The notes: generated from the sequence alone by a model not told the origin. DNA of 34,675 bases from Erysipelotrichaceae bacterium (GCA_030526485.1 JAUNCS010000008.1:1-34675), one strand, 5' to 3'. Positions 15,553 to 24,379 are shown, counted from the first letter of the stretch. Translations and numbers: made by a program.

Positions 15553-16266
15553 ATGGAGAACAGAGAACTGCTGATAAGTTTGGCCATTAAATATAATGGT
15601 GAATATTCTTTGATTAAAAAAGCGATTGAGAATAATGAGATATGTGAACTAAGAGAATGTAGAAACTGTATAACAATACTGGATAAGGAGTATCCCAAGA
15701 GATTACTGGACTTAAAAAGGCCGCCCTATGTCCTGTTTTATAAAGGGGATATTAATCTTTTAAATGAAGAAAGTATTGGGATAGTTGGTTCCAGAAAACC
15801 CTGTGACTATGCCTTGAGGGCGACAAGGGAAGTGGTCTTAAATAGAAGGGATAAAGTCGTAATATCAGGTATGGCCAAGGGAATAGACGCCTGTGCCCAC
15901 AAATACGCAGACAGGACCATTGGGATACTGGGTTGTGGTATCAATTATATCTATCCCTATTGCAATAAGGATTTATTTAAAGAGGTGGAAAAGAAGGGCT
16001 TACTCATATCGGAATATCCGGATAAGAGTTTGCCTTATGCCTATCATTTTCCTTTTCGCAATCGTTTAATTGCCGCTTTAAGTGATGAGGTGTATATAAT
16101 GGAGGTCCATGAAAAAAGCGGGACTATCACTACCGTAAATGAGAGTCTGGAGCTTGGTAAGGATATCAGAGTTTTGCCCTATGATGTCTTTAATGAAAGT
16201 GGATCTTACAATAATTATCTGATTAATGAGGGCGCTTTAATGATAAATATAAAAATTGACAAATAA
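15553..16266 (+). CDS. dprA: DNA-processing protein DprA (Smf), short form
   Basis: Binds incoming single-stranded DNA and loads RecA during transformation. The Rossmann-like core is complete: VGSRKP, VISGMAKGIDACAH, IGILGCGINYIYP, FPFRNRLIAALSDEVYIMEVHEKSGTITT. At 237 residues it is shorter than many DprA proteins: it has a small N-terminal region and no C-terminal winged-helix domain. The start lacks a ribosome site; the upstream stretch has only weak -10-like sequence. The place before topA is the same as in Bacillus. No other competence genes are in the window. Confidence 0.92.
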   Translation: MENRELLISLAIKYNGEYSLIKKAIENNEICELRECRNCITILDKEYPKRLLDLKRPPYVLFYKGDINLLNEESIGIVGSRKPCDYALRATREVVLNRRDKVVISGMAKGIDACAHKYADRTIGILGCGINYIYPYCNKDLFKEVEKKGLLISEYPDKSLPYAYHFPFRNRLIAALSDEVYIMEVHEKSGTITTVNESLELGKDIRVLPYDVFNESGSYNNYLINEGALMINIKIDK

Positions 16267-16284
16267 GAAAGTTTTGGTTTAAAT
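16256..16284 (+). promoter_or_regulatory. topA promoter
   Basis: TTGACA (16256-16261) lies over the last dprA codons. A TGG-extended -10 TTTAAA (16278-16283, 16-bp spacer) or TTAAAT (17-bp spacer) follows. Predicted start is near 16291, just before the AAGGTGA ribosome site. Confidence 0.55.
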
Positions 16285-16306
16285 AATTAACTGAAAAAGG
16301 TGAAGT

Positions 16307-18430
16307 ATGAAAAATTTAGTAATTGTGGAATCGCCATCTAAATCAAAAACAATCGAAAAGTACCTGGGAAAAGACTATAAAGTTGTTTCCAGCAAGGGCC
16401 ATATCCGTGATCTGGCTACTTCAGGTAAAGAGGGTTTAGGTGTTGATGTAAAGGATGGCTTTAAGCCAACTTATGTAATATCAAAAGATAAAAAAGATGT
16501 TGTGAAAGAGTTAAAGACTCTTGTGAATAAAGCAGAACATGTCTATCTGGCAACCGACCCGGATAGAGAAGGGGAAGCTATTTCTTGGCATCTATTGGAT
16601 GAACTTGGATTAAATATTGAGGATGAAAATCGTATTGTCTTTAATGAAATCACTAAGAATGCGATTTTAAAGGCTATCACTGAGCCAAGAAAGATTGATA
16701 TTAATCTGGTTAAGTCTCAGGAAACAAGAAGAATCTTAGACCGTATTATTGGTTTCAAACTGTCTAAGCTTTTACAGAAAAAGATTAAGTCCAAGTCTGC
16801 TGGTAGAGTGCAATCTATCGCTTTAAGAATGATTTGTGACCGTGAAAGAGAAATTGCGGCTTTTGTTCCAGAAGAATACTGGACTATCAAGGCTATCTTA
16901 AATAAGGGTGCTAAGAAATTAGATACCAACTTAATTAAGATCAATGGCAAGAAGGCCAATATCAAGAATGAGGCTGAGGCTGATGAAATAATCGCTTCTA
17001 TAAGTGGTGACTTCATTGTTGATAGCGTCGTTCAAAAGAAAAAGAAGAGAGCTCCATATCTGCCTTTTATTACTTCAACTCTACAGCAGGAAGCTTCTTC
17101 CAAGCTGGGCTTTAGTGCCAAGAAGACCATGATGCTGGCTCAAAATCTATACGAAGGTATCGACTTAAAGAATGAAACTGTCGGTTTAATCACTTATATG
17201 CGTACTGACTCAACCAGACTTTCAAATGAGTTTGTAGCCAGTGCCTATTCTTTAATCGAAGAAGAATACGGTAAGGAATATAGAGGTTTCTATCGCATTA
17301 AAAATGATGAATCATCACAAGATGCTCATGAGGCGATCAGACCTACTTCATTAGCTAACAGTCCTGAAAGCGTTAAGGAATACTTAACTAATGATCAGTA
17401 CAAACTTTATAAGTTTATTTATTGTCGTGCTCTGGCTTCTTTAATGGCTGATGCGGTAAGTAATACTGTTACTTATAACTTTACAAATCAGAATTTCTTA
17501 TTCTCAGTTTCTGGTTCAGAACTGATTTTTGATGGTTTCTTAAAAGTATATAAGGACTATGATTCAAGTAAGGATGTTATCCTTCCTTCGTTAAAAGAGG
17601 GTGAAGCACTTCCTTTAAACAAGATGGAAAAGGAACAGCACTTTACTGAGGGTCCAGGCCGCTATACTGAAGCCAAATTAATTAAGGCTTTAGAAGAAGA
17701 AGGTGTTGGTCGTCCTAGTACTTATGCGACTATTATTGATACCAATCTGGCAAGAGGTTATGTTGAACTTAAAAAGGAAAGTGCTACTTCCAAGACTAAG
17801 TATTTCTTCCCAACTGAACAGGGTGTTTTAACTGACGAAAAGTTAAAGGAATACTTTGAATCCGTAATCAACGTTAAATATACAGCTAATATGGAAACAG
17901 GGCTTGATGAGATTGCCTTGGATAAGATTGACCAGCTAAAGTATCTTGAAGACTTCTATAGTGAGTTTGTTCCACTTGTGGACAATGCTTATGAAAAGAT
18001 GGAAAAGAAACAGGATGAAAAGACTGGCGAAAAGTGTCCGGTATGTGGCAGTGACATGGTTTATAAAGACAGCAAGTATGGCAAGTTTGCTGCCTGCTCA
18101 AACTATCCAGAATGTAAGTATGTTGAAGTTGAACAGGTGGGCAGGGACTGTCCGGATTGTGGTGCGCCACTAATCTATCGTACTGGTCGTTATGGCAAGT
18201 TTATTTCTTGTTCAAAGTATCCTGAATGCAAGCATATTGAAAAGATGAATGAAGAAAAGCCAGAAGATATTGGCAGAGAATGTCCAGATTGTGGTAAGCC
18301 ATTATTAAAGCGTAAATCAAGATATGGCAACTACTTCATTGGCTGTTCAGCATATCCAAAGTGTAAACATATTGAAAATATCGAGGGTGAAGAAAAGCCT
18401 AAGTTTACTAGAAGAAAAAAGAAAAAATGA
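16307..18430 (+). CDS. topA: DNA topoisomerase I
   Basis: Relaxes negative supercoils by cutting one strand. The Toprim domain is at the N-terminus (LVIVESPSKSKTIEKYLG; ATDPDREGEAISWHL). Catalytic tyrosine is Y297 in LITYMRTDSTR. HEAIRPTS and the EEEGVGRPSTYATII stretch are conserved. The C-terminus has three zinc ribbons, each with CPxCG and a CSxYPxCK half. 707 residues, the normal size. AAGGTGA at 16297-16303 sets the start. It overlaps trmFO by four bases (ATGA). Confidence 0.98.
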   Translation: MKNLVIVESPSKSKTIEKYLGKDYKVVSSKGHIRDLATSGKEGLGVDVKDGFKPTYVISKDKKDVVKELKTLVNKAEHVYLATDPDREGEAISWHLLDELGLNIEDENRIVFNEITKNAILKAITEPRKIDINLVKSQETRRILDRIIGFKLSKLLQKKIKSKSAGRVQSIALRMICDREREIAAFVPEEYWTIKAILNKGAKKLDTNLIKINGKKANIKNEAEADEIIASISGDFIVDSVVQKKKKRAPYLPFITSTLQQEASSKLGFSAKKTMMLAQNLYEGIDLKNETVGLITYMRTDSTRLSNEFVASAYSLIEEEYGKEYRGFYRIKNDESSQDAHEAIRPTSLANSPESVKEYLTNDQYKLYKFIYCRALASLMADAVSNTVTYNFTNQNFLFSVSGSELIFDGFLKVYKDYDSSKDVILPSLKEGEALPLNKMEKEQHFTEGPGRYTEAKLIKALEEEGVGRPSTYATIIDTNLARGYVELKKESATSKTKYFFPTEQGVLTDEKLKEYFESVINVKYTANMETGLDEIALDKIDQLKYLEDFYSEFVPLVDNAYEKMEKKQDEKTGEKCPVCGSDMVYKDSKYGKFAACSNYPECKYVEVEQVGRDCPDCGAPLIYRTGRYGKFISCSKYPECKHIEKMNEEKPEDIGRECPDCGKPLLKRKSRYGNYFIGCSAYPKCKHIENIEGEEKPKFTRRKKKK

Positions 18431-19731
18431 GAGAAGTAAAAGTAATTGGCGCCGGACTTGCAGGGTGTGAAGCAGCTTATCAGCTGGCAAATCTTGGCGT
18501 AAAAGTTAAATTATATGAACAGAAGCCAGTTAAAAGACATGAGGCTTTTAAGACGGATTATTACAGTGAACTTTTATGTTCCAATTCTTTAAGAAGTGAT
18601 GATCCAATAACTGGTGCTGGTTTATTAAAGGAAGAGATGAAAATTCTTAATTCCTTAATTATTGAGGCGGCCTTAGCTACCCGTGTTGAAGCAGGTAGAA
18701 GCCTGGCGGTTGATAGAGAAGGATTCTCTAAATACATCACTGATAAGATTAACAGTCATCCAAATATCGAAGTAATCAATGAAGAAGTAACAGAAATTGA
18801 TACTGAAGTTCCTACACTGATTGCTTCTGGTCCTTTATGTGAGGGTGAACTTTCTAAGAATATTCAAAAGCTATGTGGCAAGGATTACCTGTATTTCTAT
18901 GATGCAGTAAGTCCAATTGTCGAAAAGGATTCAATTGATTTTTCCAAGGCTTACTACAAGTCAAGATATGAGGATACAGGTGACTATATCAACTGTCCTT
19001 TAACTAAAGAAGAATTCTTTGATTTCTACAATGCAGTATTAGAGGCTAAAAAGATTGCTGCTCATACTATTGATGATGAAATCTACTTTGAGGGCTGTAT
19101 GCCTTTTGAAGAAATGGCCAGAAGAGGCAGAGATACGCTCTTATTTGGTCCAATGAAACCGGTAGGTCTGGAACACAATGGTGTTAGACCTTATGCGGTA
19201 GTGCAGCTTAGAAAAGATAATGCGATTGATACTTTATACAATATCGTTGGTTTCCAGACTCATTTAACTTTTGGTGAACAGGAAAGAGTTCTAAAGATGG
19301 TTCCAGCTTTAAGAAATCTTTCGATTGTCAGATATGGTGTAATGCATAGAAATACCTATATCAATTCACCTAAAGTTTTAAATAATAAGTATCAGTTCAT
19401 CAATTATCCAAATGTCTTTATCGCTGGTCAGATTTCTGGCGTAGAAGGCTATATTGAATCAGCTGCCAGTGGCTTATACAGTGCTTTAAATATGTATCAG
19501 TACTTAAATGGTGAATTTAAGGTTGAACTTGAGGCTGATACAATGATTGGAGCGATGGCTAACTATATTTCTGATGAGTCTATTGATAAGCTTGTTCCGA
19601 TGAATGCCAACTTTGGTATCTTCAAGATTGCTTATAATGGCCCTAAGAAAGAGAAGAAGGCATACTGTTCAAATCACGCTCAGGAAAAGGTTAAAGAGTA
19701 TAAAGAAAAATTTGATAATTTGTATCGCTAA
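18427..19731 (+). CDS. trmFO: Methylenetetrahydrofolate-tRNA-(uracil-5)-methyltransferase TrmFO
   Basis: Makes 5-methyluridine at position 54 of the tRNA T-loop, using methylenetetrahydrofolate and FAD. The FAD-binding motif VIGAGLAGCEAAYQLANLG is at residues 5-23; the GRSLAVDREGFS and PFEEMARRGRDTLLFGPMKPVGL stretches are typical. 434 residues. The gene overlaps topA by four bases, the common Bacillota pairing. The stop is inside a terminator. Confidence 0.97.
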   Translation: MREVKVIGAGLAGCEAAYQLANLGVKVKLYEQKPVKRHEAFKTDYYSELLCSNSLRSDDPITGAGLLKEEMKILNSLIIEAALATRVEAGRSLAVDREGFSKYITDKINSHPNIEVINEEVTEIDTEVPTLIASGPLCEGELSKNIQKLCGKDYLYFYDAVSPIVEKDSIDFSKAYYKSRYEDTGDYINCPLTKEEFFDFYNAVLEAKKIAAHTIDDEIYFEGCMPFEEMARRGRDTLLFGPMKPVGLEHNGVRPYAVVQLRKDNAIDTLYNIVGFQTHLTFGEQERVLKMVPALRNLSIVRYGVMHRNTYINSPKVLNNKYQFINYPNVFIAGQISGVEGYIESAASGLYSALNMYQYLNGEFKVELEADTMIGAMANYISDESIDKLVPMNANFGIFKIAYNGPKKEKKAYCSNHAQEKVKEYKEKFDNLYR

Positions 19732-19755
19732 ACTTGGTCAGATGACCAAGTTTTT
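19731..19755 (+). terminator. Intrinsic terminator after trmFO
   Basis: Perfect stem AACTTGGTCA (19731-19740) and TGACCAAGTT (19743-19752), T run. It starts in the stop codon. Confidence 0.85.
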
Positions 19756-19770
19756 CTTTATGCGAATTTT

Positions 19771-19788
19771 TTGTTAAAAGTTTAACAA
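19771..19788 (+). promoter_or_regulatory. Rex operator
   Basis: TTGTTAA-AAGT-TTAACAA fits the Rex consensus reported for clostridia (TTGTTAA, four bases, TTAACAA) at every fixed position. It lies five bases upstream of the -35 box of the alcohol dehydrogenase. Rex is released from DNA by NADH, so the gene should be induced when NADH is high. Confidence 0.75.
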
Positions 19789-19793
19789 AAGTA

Positions 19794-19821
19794 TTGCTAA
19801 ATTATTCACAAGGTCTATAAT
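19794..19821 (+). promoter_or_regulatory. Alcohol dehydrogenase promoter
   Basis: TTGCTA (19794-19799), 16-bp spacer, perfect TATAAT (19816-19821). The leader of about 37 nt holds a GGGTT-GAAA-AACCC hairpin (19833-19846) directly before the AAGGAGAG ribosome site. This hairpin has a GNRA-type loop and may stabilise the mRNA. Confidence 0.75.
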
Positions 19822-19864
19822 GGAATGCGTAGGGGTTGAAAAACCCAAAAGGAGAGATTAAAAA

Positions 19865-21088
19865 ATGGCACGTTTTACATTACCTAGAGATGTATATCAT
19901 GGCAAGGGTTCTTTAGAAGCATTAAAGACATTCCCTGGCAAGAAAGCTATCATTTGTGTTGGTGGCGGTTCAATGAAGAGATTCGGTTTCTTAGATAGAG
20001 CTAAGGCTTATCTTGAAGAAGCTGGTATGGAAGTAGCTATCTTTGACGGTATCGAACCAGATCCATCAGTAGAAACAGTTATGCGTGGCGCTGAAGCTAT
20101 GCTGGCATTTGAACCAGACTGGATCGTAGCTATCGGTGGTGGTTCACCAATTGATGCTGCTAAGGCTATGTGGATCAAATACGAATATCCTGAAACAACT
20201 TTTGAAGATATGTGTAAAGTATTCGGTCTTCCAAAACTTAGAACTAAGGCTAAATTCTGTGCAGTATCTTCAACTTCAGGTACAGCTACAGAAGTAACAG
20301 CTTTCTCAATCATCACTGATTACAATAAGGGTATTAAATTCCCAATCGCTGACTTTGAAATTACACCAGATGTAGCAATCGTTGACCCAGATCTTGCAGA
20401 AACAATGCCTAAGAAGCTAGTAGCTCATACAGGTATGGACGCTATGACTCATGCGGTAGAAGCTTACGTTTCAACTGCTAACTGTGATTACACAGACCCT
20501 CTAGCAATCCACGCTATCGAAATGATTCAGGCTAACCTAGTTAGGTCTTATAACGAAGATATGGCTGCAAGAGATGCAATGCACAATGCTCAGTGTCTAG
20601 CTGGTATGTCATTCTCTAACGCTTTACTTGGTATCGTTCACTCAATGGCTCATAAGACTGGTGCTGCTTTCGCAGACTATGGTGCTCATATCATCCACGG
20701 TGCTGCTAATGCTATGTATCTTCCTAAGGTTGTAGCTTTCAACGCTAAGGATGAAACAGCTAAGAAGAGATACGGTGTAATGGTTGATTACATGGGTATC
20801 GCTCCAAAAGATGCTTCTGATGATGATAAGGTAAAAGCTCTTATCGCTTACTTAAGAAAGATGAATGATGATCTAAACATCCCTCATTGCATTAAGAACT
20901 ACGGCGCTGATTCTTATCCATGTGAACAGGGCTTTGTTCCAGAAGAAGTATTCTTAGAAAGATTACATGATATCGCAGTTAACGCTATCGGCGATGCTTG
21001 CACAGGTTCAAATCCACGTCAGCCAAGTGTTGAAGAAATGGAAAAACTATTCAAGTGCTGCTACTACGATACAGAAGTTGATTTCTAA
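19865..21088 (+). CDS. Iron-containing alcohol dehydrogenase
   Basis: Cytoplasmic type III alcohol dehydrogenase, reducing an aldehyde to an alcohol and reoxidising NAD(P)H; it resembles clostridial butanol dehydrogenases and the C-terminal half of AdhE. The nucleotide site shows GGGS (residues 34-37) and IGGGSPIDAAKAM. Metal ligands are expected in DAMTHAVEAYVS and GIVHSMAHKTG plus IIHGAANAM. 407 residues. Codons are strongly biased (ATC, AAC, GCT), like those of rpsB and tsf, so expression is probably high. It has its own promoter, Rex site and terminator, and sits as a single gene inside the housekeeping order. Confidence 0.95.
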   Translation: MARFTLPRDVYHGKGSLEALKTFPGKKAIICVGGGSMKRFGFLDRAKAYLEEAGMEVAIFDGIEPDPSVETVMRGAEAMLAFEPDWIVAIGGGSPIDAAKAMWIKYEYPETTFEDMCKVFGLPKLRTKAKFCAVSSTSGTATEVTAFSIITDYNKGIKFPIADFEITPDVAIVDPDLAETMPKKLVAHTGMDAMTHAVEAYVSTANCDYTDPLAIHAIEMIQANLVRSYNEDMAARDAMHNAQCLAGMSFSNALLGIVHSMAHKTGAAFADYGAHIIHGAANAMYLPKVVAFNAKDETAKKRYGVMVDYMGIAPKDASDDDKVKALIAYLRKMNDDLNIPHCIKNYGADSYPCEQGFVPEEVFLERLHDIAVNAIGDACTGSNPRQPSVEEMEKLFKCCYYDTEVDF

Positions 21089-21104
21089 TATCTAAAACAT
21101 TTAT

Positions 21105-21130
21105 AAAGAGTCGATTTTATCGGCTCTTTT
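21105..21130 (+). terminator. Intrinsic terminator after the alcohol dehydrogenase
   Basis: 11-bp stem AAAGAGTCGAT (21105-21115) and ATCGGCTCTTT (21119-21129) with one G-T pair, loop TTT, short T tail. Confidence 0.8.
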
Positions 21131-21133
21131 ATA

Positions 21134-21162
21134 TTGTCTTTTATATTCTCATCAGTTATAAT
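21134..21162 (+). promoter_or_regulatory. rpsB promoter
   Basis: TTGTCT (21134-21139), 17-bp spacer, perfect TATAAT (21157-21162). Predicted start is near 21169, leaving a leader of about 104 nt. Confidence 0.7.
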
Positions 21163-21168
21163 TAGAAA

Positions 21169-21272
21169 GCATTTGTATGCATTAACGCACACAGTGAATT
21201 CATTACTCCGTGGCGCAAGCTTAGTAATGTCAGAAACTGTGGAGGAAGAAACGGAAAGAGAGGAAAATTAAA
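21169..21272 (+). ncRNA. Structured rpsB leader, candidate S2 autoregulatory RNA
   Basis: Two nested perfect stems can form: outer CACAGT (21190-21195) with ACTGTG (21236-21241), and inner CATTACT (21201-21207) with AGTAATG (21223-21229), with a small GC-rich apical part. The outer stem ends at a GGAGG (21241-21245) upstream of the ribosome site proper (about 21258-21265). S2 is known to control its own operon in several bacteria; that this leader binds S2 is an inference. Confidence 0.5.
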
Positions 21273-22202
21273 ATGAATTTAGTTTCAATGCGTAAACTAC
21301 TAGAAAATGGCGTTCATTTCGGTCACCAGACTAGAAGATGGGATCCTAAGTGCAAACCATTTATCTACACTGCTAAGAATGGTATTTATATCATCAACTT
21401 AGAAAAGACTCAGGAAGATTTAGCTGTTGCTTATGCTAAGTTAAAGGAAATCACTGAAAACGGTGGTAAGGTACTTTTTGTTGGTACTAAGAAACAGGCT
21501 CAGCAGATTGTTATGGATGAAGCAACTAGATCAGGTAGCTTCTACATCAACCAGAGATGGTTAGGTGGTACTTTAACAAACTTCAGAACTATCCAGAAGA
21601 GAATCAAGAGATTAATTGAAATCAATGAAATGGAAACTTCAGGTACAATTAATGTCTACACTAAGAAAGAAATCGCTTTAATCCGTAAGGAAGCTCAGAG
21701 ACTTGAAAGCTTCTTAGGCGGTATCAAGGAAATGAAGAAACTTCCTGATGCTGTTATCGTTGTTGATCCAAAAGAAGATCATAACGCTGTATTAGAAGCT
21801 AAGAAGTTAGGTATTCCAGTATTCGGTTTAGCTGATACTAACTGTAACCCAGCATTCGTTAACTATGCAGTTCCTGCAAATGATGACGCTATCAAGTCAA
21901 TCAAGTTAATGATGTCTTTATTAGCTGATGCTATCGTTGAAGCTAAGGGTGGTATCCTACAGGATGCTTACCAGGAAGGTGAAATCACTGATGATATCAC
22001 TATGGCTGATGTAATCATCAACGTTGAAAAGCACGCTGAAGAACAGGAAAAGAGAAGAAGAGCTAGAAACGAAGAAAGAAACAGACAGAACGCTCAGAGA
22101 TTCAACAGAAATTCTGAAAGAAGATACATCAACAAGAAGGCTGAAAACAACACTGCTAATGCTGAAGCTCCAAAGGCTGAAGCTGCTAAGGAGGCTGAAT
22201 AA
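21273..22202 (+). CDS. rpsB: Small ribosomal subunit protein uS2
   Basis: 30S component needed for binding of S1 and subunit stability. The core is typical: MRKLLENGVHFGHQTRRWDPKCKPFIY, FVGTKKQAQ, NQRWLGGTLTNF, DAVIVVDPKEDHNAVLEAKKLGIPVFGLADTNCNP. At 309 residues it is about 50 longer than many S2 proteins, because of a charged, low-complexity C-terminal tail (from EEQEKRRRARNEERN onwards, ending in Ala/Glu-rich sequence). It is followed at once by tsf, as almost everywhere. Confidence 0.98.
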   Translation: MNLVSMRKLLENGVHFGHQTRRWDPKCKPFIYTAKNGIYIINLEKTQEDLAVAYAKLKEITENGGKVLFVGTKKQAQQIVMDEATRSGSFYINQRWLGGTLTNFRTIQKRIKRLIEINEMETSGTINVYTKKEIALIRKEAQRLESFLGGIKEMKKLPDAVIVVDPKEDHNAVLEAKKLGIPVFGLADTNCNPAFVNYAVPANDDAIKSIKLMMSLLADAIVEAKGGILQDAYQEGEITDDITMADVIINVEKHAEEQEKRRRARNEERNRQNAQRFNRNSERRYINKKAENNTANAEAPKAEAAKEAE

Positions 22203-22204
22203 TA

Positions 22205-23092
22205 ATGGCTATCACTGCTGCACAGGTTAAAGAATTAAGAGAAAAAACTGGCGCTGGTATGTTAGATTGCAAGAACGCTCTTGCAGCTACAGAAGGCGAT
22301 ATGGAAAAGGCTGTTGACTGGTTAAGAGAAAAAGGTATCGCTAAATCAGTTAAGAAGGCATCAAGAATTGCTGCTGAAGGTCTTTCTAAGATCGTTGTTG
22401 ATGGTAACAAGGCTGTTGTAGTTGAAATCAACTCAGAAACAGACTTCGTTGCTAAGAACGAACAGTTCCTAGGCTTAGTTGATACAGTTGCTAAGACAAT
22501 CTTAGCTGGCAATGTAGCTACTAATGAAGAAGCTTTAGCTCTTTCAGTTGAAGGCAAGACTTTAAATGATTTAATCATCGAAGCTACTGCTACAATCGGT
22601 GAAAAGATCGCTTTAAGAAGATTTGCTATCGTTGAAAAGGCTGATGATGAAATCTTCGGTACTTACATGCACATGGGTGGTAAGATTTCTGCTGTTGCTG
22701 TAGTAAACGGCGGTAATGAAGAAATCGCTAAGCATATGGCTATGCAGATTGCTTCAATGTCTCCATTATATGTTTCAAGCGCTGATATGCCTCAGGACGT
22801 TGTAGAACGTGAAAGAGCAGTTCAGACTGAAATCGTTAAGAACGATCCTTCATTCGCTGGTAAGCCTGAAAAAGTTATCGAAGGCGCTATCAACGGTAAG
22901 GTATCTAAGTCTCTTAAGGAAATGTGCCTTGTTGATCAGGAATTCATCCTTGATCAGAGTCAGAAGGTTGCTGCAGTATTAAAGAGCGCTAACGCTTCTG
23001 TTAAGTGCTTCGTTAAATACGCAGTAGGTGAAGGTCTTGAAAAACGTGAAGAGAACTTCGCTGAAGAAGTAGCAAAACAAATGGGTAACTAA
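22205..23092 (+). CDS. tsf: Elongation factor Ts
   Basis: Nucleotide exchange factor for EF-Tu. The N-terminal UBA-like domain (TAAQVKELREKTGAGMLDCKNAL) is followed by the TDFVAKNEQF signature and two core subdomains, with a coiled-coil region. 295 residues. The ATG comes three bases after the rpsB stop, and AAGGAGG inside the last rpsB codons is its ribosome site. A terminator or attenuator separates it from pyrH. Confidence 0.98.
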   Translation: MAITAAQVKELREKTGAGMLDCKNALAATEGDMEKAVDWLREKGIAKSVKKASRIAAEGLSKIVVDGNKAVVVEINSETDFVAKNEQFLGLVDTVAKTILAGNVATNEEALALSVEGKTLNDLIIEATATIGEKIALRRFAIVEKADDEIFGTYMHMGGKISAVAVVNGGNEEIAKHMAMQIASMSPLYVSSADMPQDVVERERAVQTEIVKNDPSFAGKPEKVIEGAINGKVSKSLKEMCLVDQEFILDQSQKVAAVLKSANASVKCFVKYAVGEGLEKREENFAEEVAKQMGN

Positions 23093-23093
23093 T

Positions 23094-23119
23094 AAAAAGG
23101 GACTTATGTCCCTTTTTTT
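23094..23119 (+). terminator. Terminator or attenuator between tsf and pyrH
   Basis: 10-bp stem AAAAAGGGAC (23094-23103) and GTCCCTTTTT (23108-23117), loop TTAT, strong T run. No promoter is evident before pyrH (only about 20 nt remain), so the downstream genes may depend on readthrough. Confidence 0.85.
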
Positions 23120-23139
23120 CTAGGAAAGAGAGAAAAAAT

Positions 23140-23829
23140 ATGTATAAAAGAGTTCTATTAAAATTGTCAGGAGAAGCCTTAGGTAATCCTTTTGATCCCG
23201 AATTTTTAGATGCTGTATCTTTACAGGTAAAACAGCTGGCTGAAGCGGGTGTAGAAGTGGGCATCGTTGTCGGTGGCGGCAATATCTGTCGTGGCCGTAC
23301 TTTTGAAAAGCTTGGTCTTGATAGAGAAGATGCTGACTACATCGGTATGACAGCTACTGTAATCAATGCCAAGATGTTAGAAGCAGCTTTAAAGAAAAAT
23401 GGTGTTAATGCTACTACATTATCAACTATTGCTGTTCAAAGAGTAGAAGAATACACTACTGAAAAGGCTCTAGATTTACTTTCTAAGGGCGTTGTATGTG
23501 TCTTTGGCGGCGGTACTGGTAAGCCATTCTTCTCAACTGATACTGGTTCTGCTTTAAGAGCTCAGGATATCAAGGCTGAAGTTATTTTAATGGCGAAAAA
23601 TGGTGTTGACGGTGTTTACACTGCTGACCCTAAAACTGATCCAACTGCTAGCCGATATGATGAACTAAGTTTTGATGATATAATTAAAAACAAGTTAGGT
23701 GTCATTGATTTAGAGGCAGCAGAAATCTGCCGTGACAATGGCATTCAGGGCTTTGTCTTTGATATGGCTGCTGAAAACAATATCGTCAAAGCGGCTTTAG
23801 GACAGGCTATTGGAACAGTAATCAAATAA
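23140..23829 (+). CDS. pyrH: Uridylate kinase (UMP kinase)
   Basis: Phosphorylates UMP to UDP with ATP; hexameric amino-acid-kinase fold. Visible motifs: RVLLKLSGEALG at the N-terminus, VGGGNICRG, DYIGMTATVINA, FGGGTGKPFFSTD and NGVDGVYTADPK. 229 residues. AGGAAAGAGAG lies before the ATG. Ten bases separate it from frr, the normal neighbour. Confidence 0.98.
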   Translation: MYKRVLLKLSGEALGNPFDPEFLDAVSLQVKQLAEAGVEVGIVVGGGNICRGRTFEKLGLDREDADYIGMTATVINAKMLEAALKKNGVNATTLSTIAVQRVEEYTTEKALDLLSKGVVCVFGGGTGKPFFSTDTGSALRAQDIKAEVILMAKNGVDGVYTADPKTDPTASRYDELSFDDIIKNKLGVIDLEAAEICRDNGIQGFVFDMAAENNIVKAALGQAIGTVIK

Positions 23830-23839
23830 GGAGAAATTT

Positions 23840-24379
23840 ATGGAAATCAAAGCTATTGAAGAAAAAATGAATAAGGCAATTGAAGCTTTAAATCACAATC
23901 TTACTAAGGTAAGAACTGGTAGAGCTAATCCTAATATGCTTGATAGCGTATTAGTTGACTACTATGGCTGCCCAACACCAGTAAATCAGATCGCTTCAGT
24001 TACAGTGCAGGAAGGTAAAACTTTATGCATCAAACCTTATGACAGCTCTAGCTTAAAAGATATCGAAAAGGCTATCAATACATCTGATATTGGTCTTCCT
24101 ACTTCAAATGATGGTTCAGTTATCAGAATCACTACTCCAGCTTTAACTGAAGAAACAAGAAAAGGTTTCTGCAAGGACATCGCTAAGATGGCTGAAGAAG
24201 CTAAGGTAGCTGTAAGAAACATCAGAAGAGATGCAAACGATGAAGTTAAGAAGGATAAGACTCTTCCTGAAGATACTGCTAAGGACTTACAGGAACAGAT
24301 CCAGAAGCTTACAGACAAGTTTACAGCTAAGATTGATGAAGTAGCTAAGGCTAAAGAAAAAGAAGTAATGACAATCTAA
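23840..24379 (+). CDS. frr: Ribosome recycling factor
   Basis: With EF-G it splits the ribosome after termination. The 179-residue protein starts in the MNKAIEALNHNLTKVRTGRANPNML helix and has the conserved IRITTPALTEETRK and VRNIRRDANDEVKKD helices of the three-helix bundle. AGGAG precedes the ATG. Its stop codon abuts the uppS ATG. Confidence 0.98.
   Translation: MEIKAIEEKMNKAIEALNHNLTKVRTGRANPNMLDSVLVDYYGCPTPVNQIASVTVQEGKTLCIKPYDSSSLKDIEKAINTSDIGLPTSNDGSVIRITTPALTEETRKGFCKDIAKMAEEAKVAVRNIRRDANDEVKKDKTLPEDTAKDLQEQIQKLTDKFTAKIDEVAKAKEKEVMTI

Noticed and set aside
17886-18173. Open frames on both strands inside the topA zinc-ribbon region
   Set aside because: They are by-products of the repeated cysteine-rich coding sequence. 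No ribosome site or family resemblance is seen.
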